A DNA stretch of 62,954 nt from Halapricum hydrolyticum (GCA_025517565.1 JAOPKD010000016.1:1-62954), one strand, 5' to 3'; counted from the stretch's first letter, positions 51,386 through 60,914 are shown. Numbers and translations are program-made. Notes: generated by a model from the letters alone, not told the origin.

Positions 51386-52774
51386 TCACTCGGACGGTTC
51401 GTCGGTGTCTGTCTCGTGGCTCCCGGTGTCTTCGTCGGAGTTCGTTTCGTGGCCCTCGGTGTCCGTCTCGTCGCGAGTCAGTCGGACCGATTCGATTCGC
51501 GGCCCGTCGATGGCCGTCACCTCGACGGTGAACGCACCGATCTCGACGCTGTCGCCGACCTCGGGAGCGCGTCCGAGTTCGTCCAGCACGAGTCCGGCGA
51601 TCGTTTCGTAGCCTGCGGCCTCGAAGTCGGTGCCGAGTGCGTCGTTGACGGTCGAGATCGGGACGGCACCGTCGGCGTCGTAGGCGTTCCGTCCGTCCTG
51701 ACGGATCGCGGGATCGCGGCTCTCGGCGTCGAACTCGTCGCGGAGGTCGCCGACGACGGCCTCGACGGCGTCTTCGATCGTTGCGATCCCCTCGAGTGCG
51801 CCCCACTCATCGACGACGACAGCCATCTGCCGTTGCTCGTCGCGGAACTGCAACAGCAACTCCCGTAGCGTGGTCGTTTCCGGGACGACGACGATCTCGC
51901 GGGCAAGCTCCGCCGCAGTCGCATCTTCGTCACCGGCGTGGGCAGCACCGAGCACGTCTTTCACGTCGAGATAACCGATCACCTGATCCGGTTCGTCGGC
52001 CGCGACGACGGGATACCGGGTGTGTCCGACCTCGAGGACGATTTCTCGGATGTCGGAGAGCCGCTGGTCGGCAGCGACGCTCACTACGTCCGGACGCGGG
52101 ACCATCACTTCTCTGACGATGGTATCGTCCAGATCGAAGACGCTCTCGATCATCTCGACCTCGGCCTGTTCGACGTGGCCGGCTTCGCCGGAGCGGGCCA
52201 AAACGCGGCGGATCTCACGTTCTTCGAGCGTCTCGTCGCTTTCGGAGGCCGGCGGAACACCGAGCAGCGTCGTGAACGCGTTCGCAGTGCCGTTGAACAC
52301 GACAATTCCGGGAGAAAACAGGTAGTAGGCGATCTTCATCGGGGGTGCAAGAAAGAGCGCGAGGCGCTCGGCCTGCGAGATGGCGATCGTCTTCGGCGCG
52401 AGCTCCCCGAAGACGACGTGCAGGAACGTGATAATGCTGAACCCGATCGCGAACGCGACGAGATGGACGAGCCCGGACGGGAGGAACTCGCCGATGAGCG
52501 GTTCGACGAGTGCTGCGACCGCCGGTTCGCCGACCCACCCCAGACCGAGTGAGGCGATCGTGATGCCGAGCTGTGTCGCTGCCAGATAGTCGTCGAGGTT
52601 CGCCATCACGTCCTGCAGCGTCGCCGAGCCGGTCCGTCCTTCCGCGGCGAGTTGCTCGACCGACGTCGCGCGCACCCTGACGAAGGCGAACTCCGAGGCG
52701 ACGAAGAAGCCGTTCAACACCACCAGCACGAGCGCGAGCACCAGCTGTAGCGACGACACAATGATGTCTACCAT
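51386..52774 (-). CDS. CNNM/CorC-family transporter with CBS domains
   Basis: 462 residues. The N-terminal CNNM membrane domain has four helices (FFVASEFAFVRVR, then ATQLGITIASLGLGWVGEPAVA, and FGELAPKTIAIS). A CBS pair follows (about 205-330, IVREVMVPRPDVVSV and QVIGYLDVKDVL) and a CorC/HlyC domain with VDEWGALEGIATIEDAVE. It probably moves Mg2+ or other cations. The C-terminal 30 residues are a Glu/Asp/Thr/His-rich tail with repeats of HETDTDE type. Confidence 0.9.
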   Translation of the reverse strand: MVDIIVSSLQLVLALVLVVLNGFFVASEFAFVRVRATSVEQLAAEGRTGSATLQDVMANLDDYLAATQLGITIASLGLGWVGEPAVAALVEPLIGEFLPSGLVHLVAFAIGFSIITFLHVVFGELAPKTIAISQAERLALFLAPPMKIAYYLFSPGIVVFNGTANAFTTLLGVPPASESDETLEEREIRRVLARSGEAGHVEQAEVEMIESVFDLDDTIVREVMVPRPDVVSVAADQRLSDIREIVLEVGHTRYPVVAADEPDQVIGYLDVKDVLGAAHAGDEDATAAELAREIVVVPETTTLRELLLQFRDEQRQMAVVVDEWGALEGIATIEDAVEAVVGDLRDEFDAESRDPAIRQDGRNAYDADGAVPISTVNDALGTDFEAAGYETIAGLVLDELGRAPEVGDSVEIGAFTVEVTAIDGPRIESVRLTRDETDTEGHETNSDEDTGSHETDTDEPSE

Positions 52775-52938
52775 CGACGCTCACCGGGCCAGCGCCCGCA
52801 GGGCTCGTATGTGTCCATACTGGCGTCTCTCAGCGAGCCCACAAAAAGATCGTTCGGTCTGGCACCAGGGTGGTGCTTCGGTACCGGCCGTACGCGTCTC
52901 AAAAGTTTTTTCAGTTTCGAGTTAATATGTTCATCTGC

Positions 52939-53271
52939 ATGGGACGAGAGGCATATCGACTGACCGAATCAGTAGCGGGTTTCCCGGAGGGAGAGGTACT
53001 GGACGTGACTGCGCGGTTCGGCGACTGGCACATCTACGATCTGGAGCTGGAGCCGCGCCGCGAGACGGCGACGTCGCCGAGCAAGCTGGTCGTCTCCGAG
53101 GCGGACGCGGGCTTCAGCGAGGAAGAGATCCTCGACGGGACGGCGCGGATCGGCGACTGGCACGAGTACGAACTGGCGTTCGAGCCGGGCGCGTCCGAAA
53201 GCGACGAGCCGACGGCGCTCACGATGGACGATCTGGTAACCGTCGCCGAGCGCGTCGAAGCGTCCGGCTAG
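52939..53271 (+). CDS. Acidic protein with internal duplication, function unknown
   Basis: 110 residues from MGREAYRLTE (an ATG 12 bases upstream is possible). Two halves repeat: GFPEGEVLDVTARFGDWHIYDLELEP (about 15-40) and GFSEEEILDGTARIGDWHEYELAFEP (about 57-82) differ at a minority of positions. A third short segment begins LTMDDLVTVAERV. No known fold is evident. Single-gene unit. Confidence 0.65.
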   Translation: MGREAYRLTESVAGFPEGEVLDVTARFGDWHIYDLELEPRRETATSPSKLVVSEADAGFSEEEILDGTARIGDWHEYELAFEPGASESDEPTALTMDDLVTVAERVEASG

Positions 53272-53345
53272 GGTCTTCGCGCCCCGATCGCACCGACAGC
53301 GCTGCCCCCTGCTTTTCGCCGAGCGAGCGTACAATTGTCGTCCTG

Positions 53346-54098
53346 TTACTGGGGACTGCCGCTACGGATCGCCTGTTCTGCCGCCTGTAGCGCCGCATCG
53401 GGGTCGAACCCGTCGACGATCGCTTCGAGCGTCGCGTCCGACTCGTCGGCCAGTTCGCGGGCGTGAACAGTGATGTTCGGGACGGCACGCAGGACGTTGT
53501 CGACGATCGGCACGGCCGCGACCTGCGCGGATCGCGACAGCGGGTTCAGGTCGATCACGATCTCGGTCTTGCCCATCTCGCCGAGCGCCTCGGCCCGGTC
53601 GCCGTCTTCGAGCGGGACGAGTACGACGTCGGCACTCCCGATTCCGTCGGCGTCGACTTTCGCGCGTTCGTGGTCCAGTCCGGGGATTCGCCCGTCGCCA
53701 GCCAGCCCTTTGACGTTCCGTGCGCCGTGCTCGCGAAGGTGGTCGTCGATCGCTTCCATCCGCTCGTCTGTCCGGTTGAAGAGGTTCACCTCGATGTCGG
53801 CACCGGTCGCGGCAGCGAGTTCGACGATCTCCCCGGGGACGAGTGCGGCGACGTTGCCGTTGACCGAGAGCACGGGATTGTCGGCCAACAGCAGGTGTGC
53901 GGCGGCGACGCGTTCGGCCTCGTCGGCGCTCTCGATGGTCCGCTCGCCCAGCAGGTAGTCGAAGGCCTCGCCGCGTCCTTCGGCGATCAGTCCCTGTTTG
54001 CTCGTGATTCCCTTCTCGACCCCCTCCTCAATCCGGTGGCGCGTGAAAAGCGACTCGTAGCGGGGGTGGCTCTCGGGGACGTCGAGTTCCTCGGCCAT
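53346..54098 (-). CDS. pps: 4-phosphopantoate-beta-alanine ligase (phosphopantothenate synthetase)
   Basis: 250 residues. Archaeal enzyme (former DUF137) that joins phosphopantoate and beta-alanine, replacing bacterial PanC/CoaA order. Recognisable blocks are HPRYESLFTRHRIEEGVEKGITSKQGLIAEGRGEAFDYLLGE (shown in part), LLADNPVLSVNGNVAALVP, NLFNRTDERM and IVIDLNPLSRSAQ. It works after pantoate kinase, whose gene lies 1.9 kb away on the same strand beyond the trehalase gene. Confidence 0.93.
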   Translation of the reverse strand: MAEELDVPESHPRYESLFTRHRIEEGVEKGITSKQGLIAEGRGEAFDYLLGERTIESADEAERVAAAHLLLADNPVLSVNGNVAALVPGEIVELAAATGADIEVNLFNRTDERMEAIDDHLREHGARNVKGLAGDGRIPGLDHERAKVDADGIGSADVVLVPLEDGDRAEALGEMGKTEIVIDLNPLSRSAQVAAVPIVDNVLRAVPNITVHARELADESDATLEAIVDGFDPDAALQAAEQAIRSGSPQ

Positions 54099-54366
54099 AC
54101 GCGTACTCGGAGGAGCATCGAAAAACCGCTTTCGTTACCGCTCGTATTCCGCAACACCGAGTGCCGACTGGACGTCCGCTTTCCGGACGTGTTTCTCCGC
54201 AGTTGCAAACGTCCCGCCGTGTTCTCGTGCCGCAGCAACAGCAGCAGTGACCGGGAACGGAGAGACTCTGACCCTCAGACAGTTGGGAATCGCCCGACTG
54301 CGGCGACAGGGATCGAACCGGCAGTGCCGGACCTACTAAGTGACAACGGTGCGAACGATCTAGCAT

Positions 54367-55911
54367 ATGAAAACCACCGCGGAACTCGGGGAGTACATCC
54401 AGGTACAGGGGGAGCTCTTCGAGGCGGTGCAGTTGAACCGGGTGTTTGCTGATTCGAAGACGTTCGTGGATTGCATCCCACGAGCCGATCCGGAGACGAT
54501 TCTGGACCGGTTTCGGAATGTCCGGGACGAGCCGGATTTCGATCATCGGGAGTTCGTCACGGAGCACTTCGAGTTGCCCGACGAACCTGGATCGGACGTC
54601 GATCTCCCGGCGGATCGAACCATGGCCGAGCACCTCCAGGCGCTGTGGGATCACCTGACGATCGACCCGAGCGATTCGATCCATCCGCGGTCGACGCTGC
54701 TCTCGCTCCCCTATCCGTACGTACAACCGGGCGGACGGTTCCGGGAGATCTACTACTGGGATACCTATTTCACCTCCATCGGACTCGCCAGGACCGGTCG
54801 GTTCGACACCGTCGTGAATATGGCGAACAACTTCACCGAACTGGTCGATCGATACGGATACGTTCCCAACGGAAACCGTCTCTACTTCCTGGGCCGGTCG
54901 CAGCCACCGGTCTTCTCTCTGCTCGTTCAACTCATCGCGCGCGAATCGGGCATCGAATCGGTACTCGCGTACATTCCCGCTCTCGATACCGAGCACGATT
55001 TCTGGATGCGCGGCGAGGACGACCTCTCGTCGGACACTCCGTCGTCCCGACGCGTCGTGCAGGTCGGTGACGGGCAGGTACTCAACCGGTACTGGGACGA
55101 GCATGCGATCCCTCGGCCGGAAGCGTATCACGAAGACGTAACCCTCGCCGAGAAGGCACCGACGGACGACGAGAACGCGGTCTATCGAAACCTCCGTGCG
55201 GCCTGTGAGTCAGGGTGGGACTTCAGCAGTCGGTGGTTGCGCGATCCGGACCGGCTGGAGACGGTTCGGACGACCGAGCTCCTGCCCGTCGATCTCAACG
55301 CGTTTCTCTACGGGCTGGAGTCGCTGCTGTCCGAGTGGTTCGACTACGCCGGCAACGCGGAGAAATCGAGCGAGTACGGGACGCGATCGGCGGCCAGACG
55401 CGCGGCCATCGTCGAGTATTGCTGGGACCCACAGCGGGAGTATTTCTTCGATTATTCCTGGACCGATAGGGAACGGACGGACGTCTGGTCGCTAGCTGGC
55501 GTGGTACCGGTGTACGCCGGACTCGCCACCGAAGCCCAGGCGACTGGCGTCGCCGAGACGATCCGGGAACGGTTCCTCTGTGACGGCGGCTTGCCCGCGA
55601 CGCTGACCGTCTCGGGGCAACAGTGGGACAAACCCCTGGGCTGGGCACCGCTACACTGGATGGCTGTCCGCGGTCTCGAACGGTACGGATACCGTGACCT
55701 GGCGCGCACGATCGCCACACGGTGGCTCTCGCTCAACCGAACGGTGTTCGAAGACACCGGGGTGATGATCGAGAAGTACGACGTCGTGAATACGACGCAG
55801 GCAGCGGACGTCGGCGAATATCCGCTCCAGGACGGGTTCGGGTGGACGAACGGCGTCGCTGCCGGCCTCCTGGACGAATACGGCGAGTATCTGGAGTGGG
55901 CGCCGGAGTAG
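54367..55911 (+). CDS. Trehalase, glycoside hydrolase family 37
   Basis: 514 residues. Both family signatures are present: PGGRFREIYYWDTYF (about 121-135) and QQWDKPLGWAPLHW (about 417-430), with a GWDFSSRW block near 283 carrying the general acid Asp, and a Glu-containing GEYPLQDGFGWTNG near the C-terminus. It hydrolyses trehalose to two glucoses. No signal peptide, so probably cytosolic, suiting turnover of trehalose as an osmolyte. It interrupts the two CoA genes and may have been inserted between them. Confidence 0.93.
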   Translation: MKTTAELGEYIQVQGELFEAVQLNRVFADSKTFVDCIPRADPETILDRFRNVRDEPDFDHREFVTEHFELPDEPGSDVDLPADRTMAEHLQALWDHLTIDPSDSIHPRSTLLSLPYPYVQPGGRFREIYYWDTYFTSIGLARTGRFDTVVNMANNFTELVDRYGYVPNGNRLYFLGRSQPPVFSLLVQLIARESGIESVLAYIPALDTEHDFWMRGEDDLSSDTPSSRRVVQVGDGQVLNRYWDEHAIPRPEAYHEDVTLAEKAPTDDENAVYRNLRAACESGWDFSSRWLRDPDRLETVRTTELLPVDLNAFLYGLESLLSEWFDYAGNAEKSSEYGTRSAARRAAIVEYCWDPQREYFFDYSWTDRERTDVWSLAGVVPVYAGLATEAQATGVAETIRERFLCDGGLPATLTVSGQQWDKPLGWAPLHWMAVRGLERYGYRDLARTIATRWLSLNRTVFEDTGVMIEKYDVVNTTQAADVGEYPLQDGFGWTNGVAAGLLDEYGEYLEWAPE

Positions 55912-55977
55912 TAGTTGCCGTCCGCCCCTTCTGGATCAGGCGGGGGAGTGCGGTCACATCGGTAGATCGCGACACTC

Positions 55978-56805
55978 TCAGATGAGCCGCGCGCCGGCAG
56001 CGTCGACCCGGCAGGCGTCGGGGTCGTATCCGGCGTCGGAGAGTCCAGACCCGAGCGCGAAGACCGTCTCGCCGAGCATCGCCATCGAGGCCTCGCCGCC
56101 GGCCTCGCTCACGTCCTGGATGACCTCCCGGAGGCGGTCAGTCAGCAAGCCCGACTCGCGGGCGAACCGCCGGGAGGCGTAGGCGAACTGGCTGGGTGTC
56201 GGTTCGGAGACGAGCCGCGAGAGCGCCTCTTTGCCGGCCTTGCTGAGCAGTTCGGTGTCGCCGCCGATCACGTCGCCGGTGTCGAGTTCGCCGAACGTGA
56301 CGTACTCGACGCGGGGGCGATAGGGAACGGCGTCGATCTCGTTGTGGTGTGGCCCGCCCGGTTCGAGCCGGATCGGCATGCCGCCGGCCGCCTGCGCGAC
56401 GACGTCGCCAAGTCCGGTCCCGGCCTGAACGTCCGCACCGTGGGCGATCGTGACGAGTTCGTTTCTGGAGAGTGCGCGCTCGTAAACGCAGTTGGTCGCC
56501 AGTGCCGTGCCCAGAGCCATCGCCCCGGAAATCCCGAACCCCGATCCGATCGGGAGGTCCGTTTCGGCGACGACGGCCGCCTCGACGTCCAGCGTATCGA
56601 GGACGGTTTCGACGGCGTCGACGCTCGCCGGCTGGCCGTTCAGTTCGACGCGCCGGTCGTCCGCTCGCTCGACGGTCACGCTGACGCCGTCGGCAAGCGT
56701 CACCCCTGCCCCCTGTGAACCGCTCGCCGTCGGGTCGTCGTCTCGATGGACCGTGAAAAAGCCGGTCACGTGCCCCGGGACGAACACTGTCGCCTCGTCG
56801 GTCAT
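55978..56805 (-). CDS. pok: Pantoate kinase (GHMP family)
   Basis: 275 residues from MTDEATVFVPGHVTGFF. The GHMP phosphate loop is DLPIGSGFGISGAMALG (about 80-96). The C-terminal half has GLGDVVAQAAGG and the family glycine motif AMLGETVFALGSGLS. It phosphorylates pantoate in the archaeal CoA pathway. The start chosen matches family length; an ATG 27 bases upstream is open. Confidence 0.92.
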   Translation of the reverse strand: MTDEATVFVPGHVTGFFTVHRDDDPTASGSQGAGVTLADGVSVTVERADDRRVELNGQPASVDAVETVLDTLDVEAAVVAETDLPIGSGFGISGAMALGTALATNCVYERALSRNELVTIAHGADVQAGTGLGDVVAQAAGGMPIRLEPGGPHHNEIDAVPYRPRVEYVTFGELDTGDVIGGDTELLSKAGKEALSRLVSEPTPSQFAYASRRFARESGLLTDRLREVIQDVSEAGGEASMAMLGETVFALGSGLSDAGYDPDACRVDAAGARLI

Positions 56806-56918
56806 CGTTCGAACGTCCGCACGGACGGACAAAAGCGGGGCGGTTGCGAGACGGCCGCTCGATCGAGTGGTCGGGCAGCCCCTACCTTCAAGACGGTTTC
56901 AGCTATACAGGCGTGTAT

Positions 56919-57221
56919 ATGCCGACACTCAGTGCCGAGGTGGCCGATGAGACCGCCGCCGATCTCGAGGCTGTCGCCGACCTGCTCGGGGACGACGAAG
57001 AGACGACGATCGAGAAAGCCCTGCAGGAGGGGCTGGAAACGCTCCGGATCCGAGTCGCCGTCGAGCGCTACCAGACCGGCGATGTCTCGATCGGCGAGGC
57101 CGCCGACATCGCCGACTGTACCGTCGCCGACTGGCTGGAGATCGCCCACGAGAAGAATCTCACCGCCCAGTACACGCCCGAACAGCTGACAGAGGACGCC
57201 GCGACTGCGATCGATCTATGA
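56919..57221 (+). CDS. UPF0175 family small HTH protein (antitoxin-like)
   Basis: 100 residues from MPTLSAEVAD. Residues 1-45 look like a ribbon-helix-helix or helical dimer region (AADLEAVADLLGDDEETTIEKALQEGLETLRI). About 50-80 read VERYQTGDVSIGEAADIADCTVADWLEIAHEKNL, the UPF0175 helix-turn-helix. Members are usually paired with PIN-type partners. Its stop overlaps the next ATG by four bases. Confidence 0.85.
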   Translation: MPTLSAEVADETAADLEAVADLLGDDEETTIEKALQEGLETLRIRVAVERYQTGDVSIGEAADIADCTVADWLEIAHEKNLTAQYTPEQLTEDAATAIDL

Positions 57222-57724
57222 CGTTCGTCCACGTCGGGCCGACGGTGCTGTACGACCTCGGCCAGATCGGCGAGCTCGACCTGCTGACGTACTTCGACGG
57301 CGCGATCGTCGTGCCGGCTGCGGTCCGCGCGCAGATCACGACCGAGCCCGCCGCGACCAACCTCGCACAGTTCCTCGAGGAATCGACGGTTATCACCTCC
57401 GTTCGACCCGAGGTCCGCGAGCAGGCCGCCAGCGCCCTGGGGCTCGATCCCGACGGGTACGAGGCTGCGCTGCTCGGCGGGTTGTTCGACGAGTCGATCG
57501 ACGAGGACCGGACCGTGCTGGTGCTCTCGGACGATCGACGCTTGCGGGCGCTGGCCGAGGGGCTCGGCGCGTCCGTCACGGGCACGTTCGGCGTCGTCGT
57601 TCGCGCCGCCGTCGAGGACAAGTATCTCTCTGCCGGACAAGCAAAGCGGATCGTCTCCCGACTCGACCACCACGGCGTCCAGCTGACGGGGCAGCTGAAG
57701 TCCGCCGCGATCGGCGAACTCTAA
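57218..57724 (+). CDS. DUF3368/PIN-like partner protein, altered active site
   Basis: 168 residues. The overall pattern is that of DUF3368 PIN-like proteins (IGELDLLTYFDGAIVVPAAVRAQI near the N-terminus, then YEAALLGGL, LVLSDDRRLRALAEGLGASVTGTFGVVV). The usual first Asp (VVDxS/T) is replaced in FVHVGPTVLYDL and the Glu of PxxVxxE reads Gln. The second acidic cluster SDD remains. It may therefore be a regulator or an inactivated toxin. Confidence 0.75.
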   Translation: MTFVHVGPTVLYDLGQIGELDLLTYFDGAIVVPAAVRAQITTEPAATNLAQFLEESTVITSVRPEVREQAASALGLDPDGYEAALLGGLFDESIDEDRTVLVLSDDRRLRALAEGLGASVTGTFGVVVRAAVEDKYLSAGQAKRIVSRLDHHGVQLTGQLKSAAIGEL

Positions 57725-57808
57725 CGCCACTTTTTACTTCGTCGGGTTTCCTCGCTCGCTCCGCTCGCTGCGGGAACCACTCCTCGCAAAAACTTGGGGA
57801 AAAACTAC

Positions 57809-57855
57809 CTGCGGCCTCCTTTCAGTCGGCCGCAGTGAAACGCGCCTTCGGCGCG
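57809..57855. terminator. Pair of hairpins between convergent genes
   Basis: CTGCGGCC (57809-57816) pairs with GGCCGCAG (57828-57835). CGCGCC-TTC-GGCGCG (57841-57855) is a second perfect stem. They lie between the convergent PIN-like and nuclease genes and may end transcription from both sides. Confidence 0.5.
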
Positions 57856-57949
57856 TATGCTAGTCTCCGACCGCTCCCTCGACAATCGCAATTCCCTCGT
57901 CGATGTGACGGGCACGAACACCTTGATCAGGTCTGCCACTCTTGTGCCT

Positions 57950-59287
57950 CTACAGCACCCGATCGACCACAGTCGACAACTTCGCTTCGAGTTCGGACGC
58001 CTGGAGGATCCGGATCGATCGCTGCTCGTCCAGCGATGCAGTCTTCGTGTCTTCCAGGTCTTGTACCACGAGCACACCGTTCCAACCGGCTCCGAACGCT
58101 GGGTCGTCGTAGACGAACGTCTCGTCTTGCTGGAGAAAGGCCAGATACTCCAGCGTCTCTTTAATACCCCCTCGGATCGTCTCGGGACGCGTCGAATTCT
58201 TGACTTCCGTGATCAGGTACTCGCGTCGGTCGTCAGAGGTCACCTCAAGAACGATCACGTCAGGGCGGCCCGTCGCGTCGGAGAACTCGTCGTCGACGAA
58301 ATACGTGTTCGCGACGCGCCGTGATTCGCGCTGAATGAGTTCCGTTCTCGAAAGGTCTTCGCGGTCTTTCTCGGAGACGTCTGAGAGGAATTTCAGTCCC
58401 CGATCACGCCCTGAACTGTTGTGATACAGGACGACTTCGGTGCCATCCTGCGAGAGTCGTGCTACTTCCTGTCTCGCAGACTCTATCGTCCGCATTTCGA
58501 AGCGATCGTCGCTCAATTCCTCGATCGCCGCGACGTACCGGAATAGCACGTACAACTCGAACAGTGTCTCGTCGTCATCAGGCGTGATCGCAGTCGTCTC
58601 AAGCAGCGATCGGATTGCGGCCTCATCACCGTCGAGACTCCGTTCGTATTCTCGCAAGAGGCGGGCTGCGGTCCGGTATAGCTCACTTCGAGAATCGGCG
58701 GCACGCTGAAGCATTCGTGGGGTCGGCTCGTAGCTCGCAGGCGATCGGATCCGGCGAACGTGGACGTTCCGTTCGAACAGTTCCCGCATCCGCTCGATCA
58801 GGTCTGTACTCTCACGCCATCGATCGGTGATCCACTCGTAGTCGCGACGCAGGTACGGCTCGGACTCGTCGAGCGTCGTGTAGATAATCGATAGCAGGCG
58901 TTTCAACACGAGGTTCTCGTCGATGTCGTAGCTTTCTGTGCGGTGCTCACAAACGAACAGGGACCGGTCGTCGGGATTGCGAGAGTGGCGGGTCCGAACG
59001 GTCTTTCCCCAGTTGATACGACCGTCGACGCTGCCGCGGGTGCGCCGAGAGGTGTTCTGCGTCTGGGTTTTGATACGGCGGAGCTGCTCGGGGAGCGACT
59101 CGACGAAGTCGACGACAGTGGGTCGGAGAATAAAGTGCAGTCTGACGAGCTGCTCGTAGTCGTGAAACCGCTCGTCGAGTGCGTCCGGTGCGATCTCCGA
59201 GACGACGTGACGCTCCGGAAAGGAACCGTGCATCACGTACGCCAGAACGTCCTGAGTGAGCTCGTCGAGGAGTTCGTTCCTATTCAT
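57950..59287 (-). CDS. McrC-like PD-(D/E)XK nuclease of a restriction pair
   Basis: 445 residues from MNRNELLDEL. The C-terminal nuclease core is GRPDVIVLEVTSDDRREYLITEVKNS, where PD and ExK are the catalytic residues (about 370-395). The N-terminal 300 residues are helical with many Arg/Glu. Its ATG overlaps the stop of the EVE-McrB gene by eight bases, so they form one system. It is longer than and not closely similar to classical McrC. Confidence 0.78.
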   Translation of the reverse strand: MNRNELLDELTQDVLAYVMHGSFPERHVVSEIAPDALDERFHDYEQLVRLHFILRPTVVDFVESLPEQLRRIKTQTQNTSRRTRGSVDGRINWGKTVRTRHSRNPDDRSLFVCEHRTESYDIDENLVLKRLLSIIYTTLDESEPYLRRDYEWITDRWRESTDLIERMRELFERNVHVRRIRSPASYEPTPRMLQRAADSRSELYRTAARLLREYERSLDGDEAAIRSLLETTAITPDDDETLFELYVLFRYVAAIEELSDDRFEMRTIESARQEVARLSQDGTEVVLYHNSSGRDRGLKFLSDVSEKDREDLSRTELIQRESRRVANTYFVDDEFSDATGRPDVIVLEVTSDDRREYLITEVKNSTRPETIRGGIKETLEYLAFLQQDETFVYDDPAFGAGWNGVLVVQDLEDTKTASLDEQRSIRILQASELEAKLSTVVDRVL

Positions 59288-60809
59288 CGATTGTGACCTG
59301 TAGCACGTCCGCAGCGAGACGACCCAGCCGCGTCTCATCGACGTCGTCGACGGCGGCGAGTTGTGCAACGATCCGTTCGCGACGTGGCACCCCCTCCAGC
59401 TGCGGGAAGACGTAGCTCCCTACGGCCTCGGTAAGCGACCGCTCCAGCGAACTAGGTGTTGCCGTGACGTGTGCGAGCATGTCCTTGATGATCGCCGGGC
59501 CGATCTTGCGGTCGTCGACGGCGTTGTTCGTCACGTACCACACGTCGCCAACCGCCTCGCGAACGTCTGACTCGACATTCATCCCCCAGGTCTTCGCGTA
59601 CGTATCGACGAGCGCAGCCCGTTCGTCGTCGTCTTCCGGGATCGTGGGCGCGTCGACGTACACGAACGCGAACCGTCGCATGAACGCGTAAGACATCTCA
59701 TACAGCGAGGTCTTGTCGTAGCTGTTCATCGTCGCGATGAGTCGCCAAGATTCTGGCACAGCGTACTGATTGGGTGCAAGCTCGCTATCGATGTCGCTCG
59801 CGGGCAGCAGTTCGATCTCCTCGCCCTCACGAGTGAACGGCAACGTCACTGCCTGGCCCGAGAGAAGCGTGAACAACTGTCCGAACGACTTGTCGATGTC
59901 CGATCGATTGATCTCGTCGATGATCAGGATCTCGTTGCGCTGGCCGTCCTGTCGCTTGAAACACCGGAGGATCTGTCCGGGCGTGAACGACAGATCGTCA
60001 CTTTGCTCTTCCGGCATGTACCCGCCGACCGTCTCGAACGTTGACCAGTCTGCCGTCGCGGTCGTCGTTTCGAATCCGGTGAAAACGTCGGGGTTCCGCG
60101 CTGCGAGATGAGACGCTACGAGCCGTGCGATCTCGGTCTTGCCAGTTCCTGGCGGTCCGGTGAGAACGATGTGCTTGCCGGCATCCAGTGCCGCCGTGAT
60201 CTGCTGAGCGATCTCCGCGGCACGATCGTCCGGAAAATACAGTTCCGAGAGTACGTCTGGATCGACATCGAAATCCGGTTTGCCGTATAGATCGAGCTGT
60301 TCGTCCGTGTGCGTATCGCCGTAGACGAGCGATTCGACGGAGCCGTATCGACCGCGGATCCCGCCCACGCCCATCTCGTTGAGCGGCGAGAAGCCGAGTG
60401 GATAGTCTCGATCGTATCCAGCCAGTTCGTGTATCTCAGAGGAGTCGACGCCGAGTTCGACGGGCGCGTCGAGATAGATCAGACAGACCCACGGCTCGTC
60501 CGGCTCGTGATTGGGCCAGATATCGCGGCCGATCCGCTCGCTCTGTTCCGTGGCCTGCACTTCGGCAGCGTACTCGTAGAATCCATCGCGGTAGAAGAAT
60601 AGGAAGTCACCGGGAGAGACTTTCTTCCACTTCCCCTCGATTGTCGACTTCGTTCCCCATAGACGGACCGTCTCGCCGTCGACGTCTGTTTCCGCATGTG
60701 GGCGAACCTGATCGGCTGAGACGCCGTCGAGGACCGTCCGCCGGAAGTTGTCGGCTGCGGCCTCGTTTCCGATCGGCGCGAGAAAGACGTCTGGCCCCGA
60801 GTAGGTCAT
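59280..60809 (-). CDS. EVE-domain McrB-like AAA+ GTPase/ATPase
   Basis: 509 residues from MTYSGPDVFL. Residues about 1-160 are an EVE/PUA-type modified-base reader (SGPDVFLAPIGNEAAADNF, then PGDFLFFYRDGFYEYAAEV). The AAA+ module has Walker A GPPGTGKTE (about 218-226), Walker B EILIIDEINRSDIDKSFGQL and the sensor LIATMNSYDKTSLYEMSYAFMRRF (shown in part), matching McrB. With the nuclease it should recognise and cut modified DNA, a type IV restriction-like defence. Confidence 0.87.
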   Translation of the reverse strand: MTYSGPDVFLAPIGNEAAADNFRRTVLDGVSADQVRPHAETDVDGETVRLWGTKSTIEGKWKKVSPGDFLFFYRDGFYEYAAEVQATEQSERIGRDIWPNHEPDEPWVCLIYLDAPVELGVDSSEIHELAGYDRDYPLGFSPLNEMGVGGIRGRYGSVESLVYGDTHTDEQLDLYGKPDFDVDPDVLSELYFPDDRAAEIAQQITAALDAGKHIVLTGPPGTGKTEIARLVASHLAARNPDVFTGFETTTATADWSTFETVGGYMPEEQSDDLSFTPGQILRCFKRQDGQRNEILIIDEINRSDIDKSFGQLFTLLSGQAVTLPFTREGEEIELLPASDIDSELAPNQYAVPESWRLIATMNSYDKTSLYEMSYAFMRRFAFVYVDAPTIPEDDDERAALVDTYAKTWGMNVESDVREAVGDVWYVTNNAVDDRKIGPAIIKDMLAHVTATPSSLERSLTEAVGSYVFPQLEGVPRRERIVAQLAAVDDVDETRLGRLAADVLQVTIDE

Positions 60810-60914
60810 GGCCCGAACATGGATCCACTGATGGATAAAACATCTAGAGAGACGTGGGCTATACGTCGATCGTGTCCGACGATTTATCACTGAATTCGCC
60901 ACCAACCGGAAGTG

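Noticed and set aside
54290..54335. T-arm-like GGTTCGATCC on the minus strand before the trehalase gene
   Set aside because: The stem has only four of five pairs and no matching acceptor 5' strand or anticodon arm was found; probably chance.
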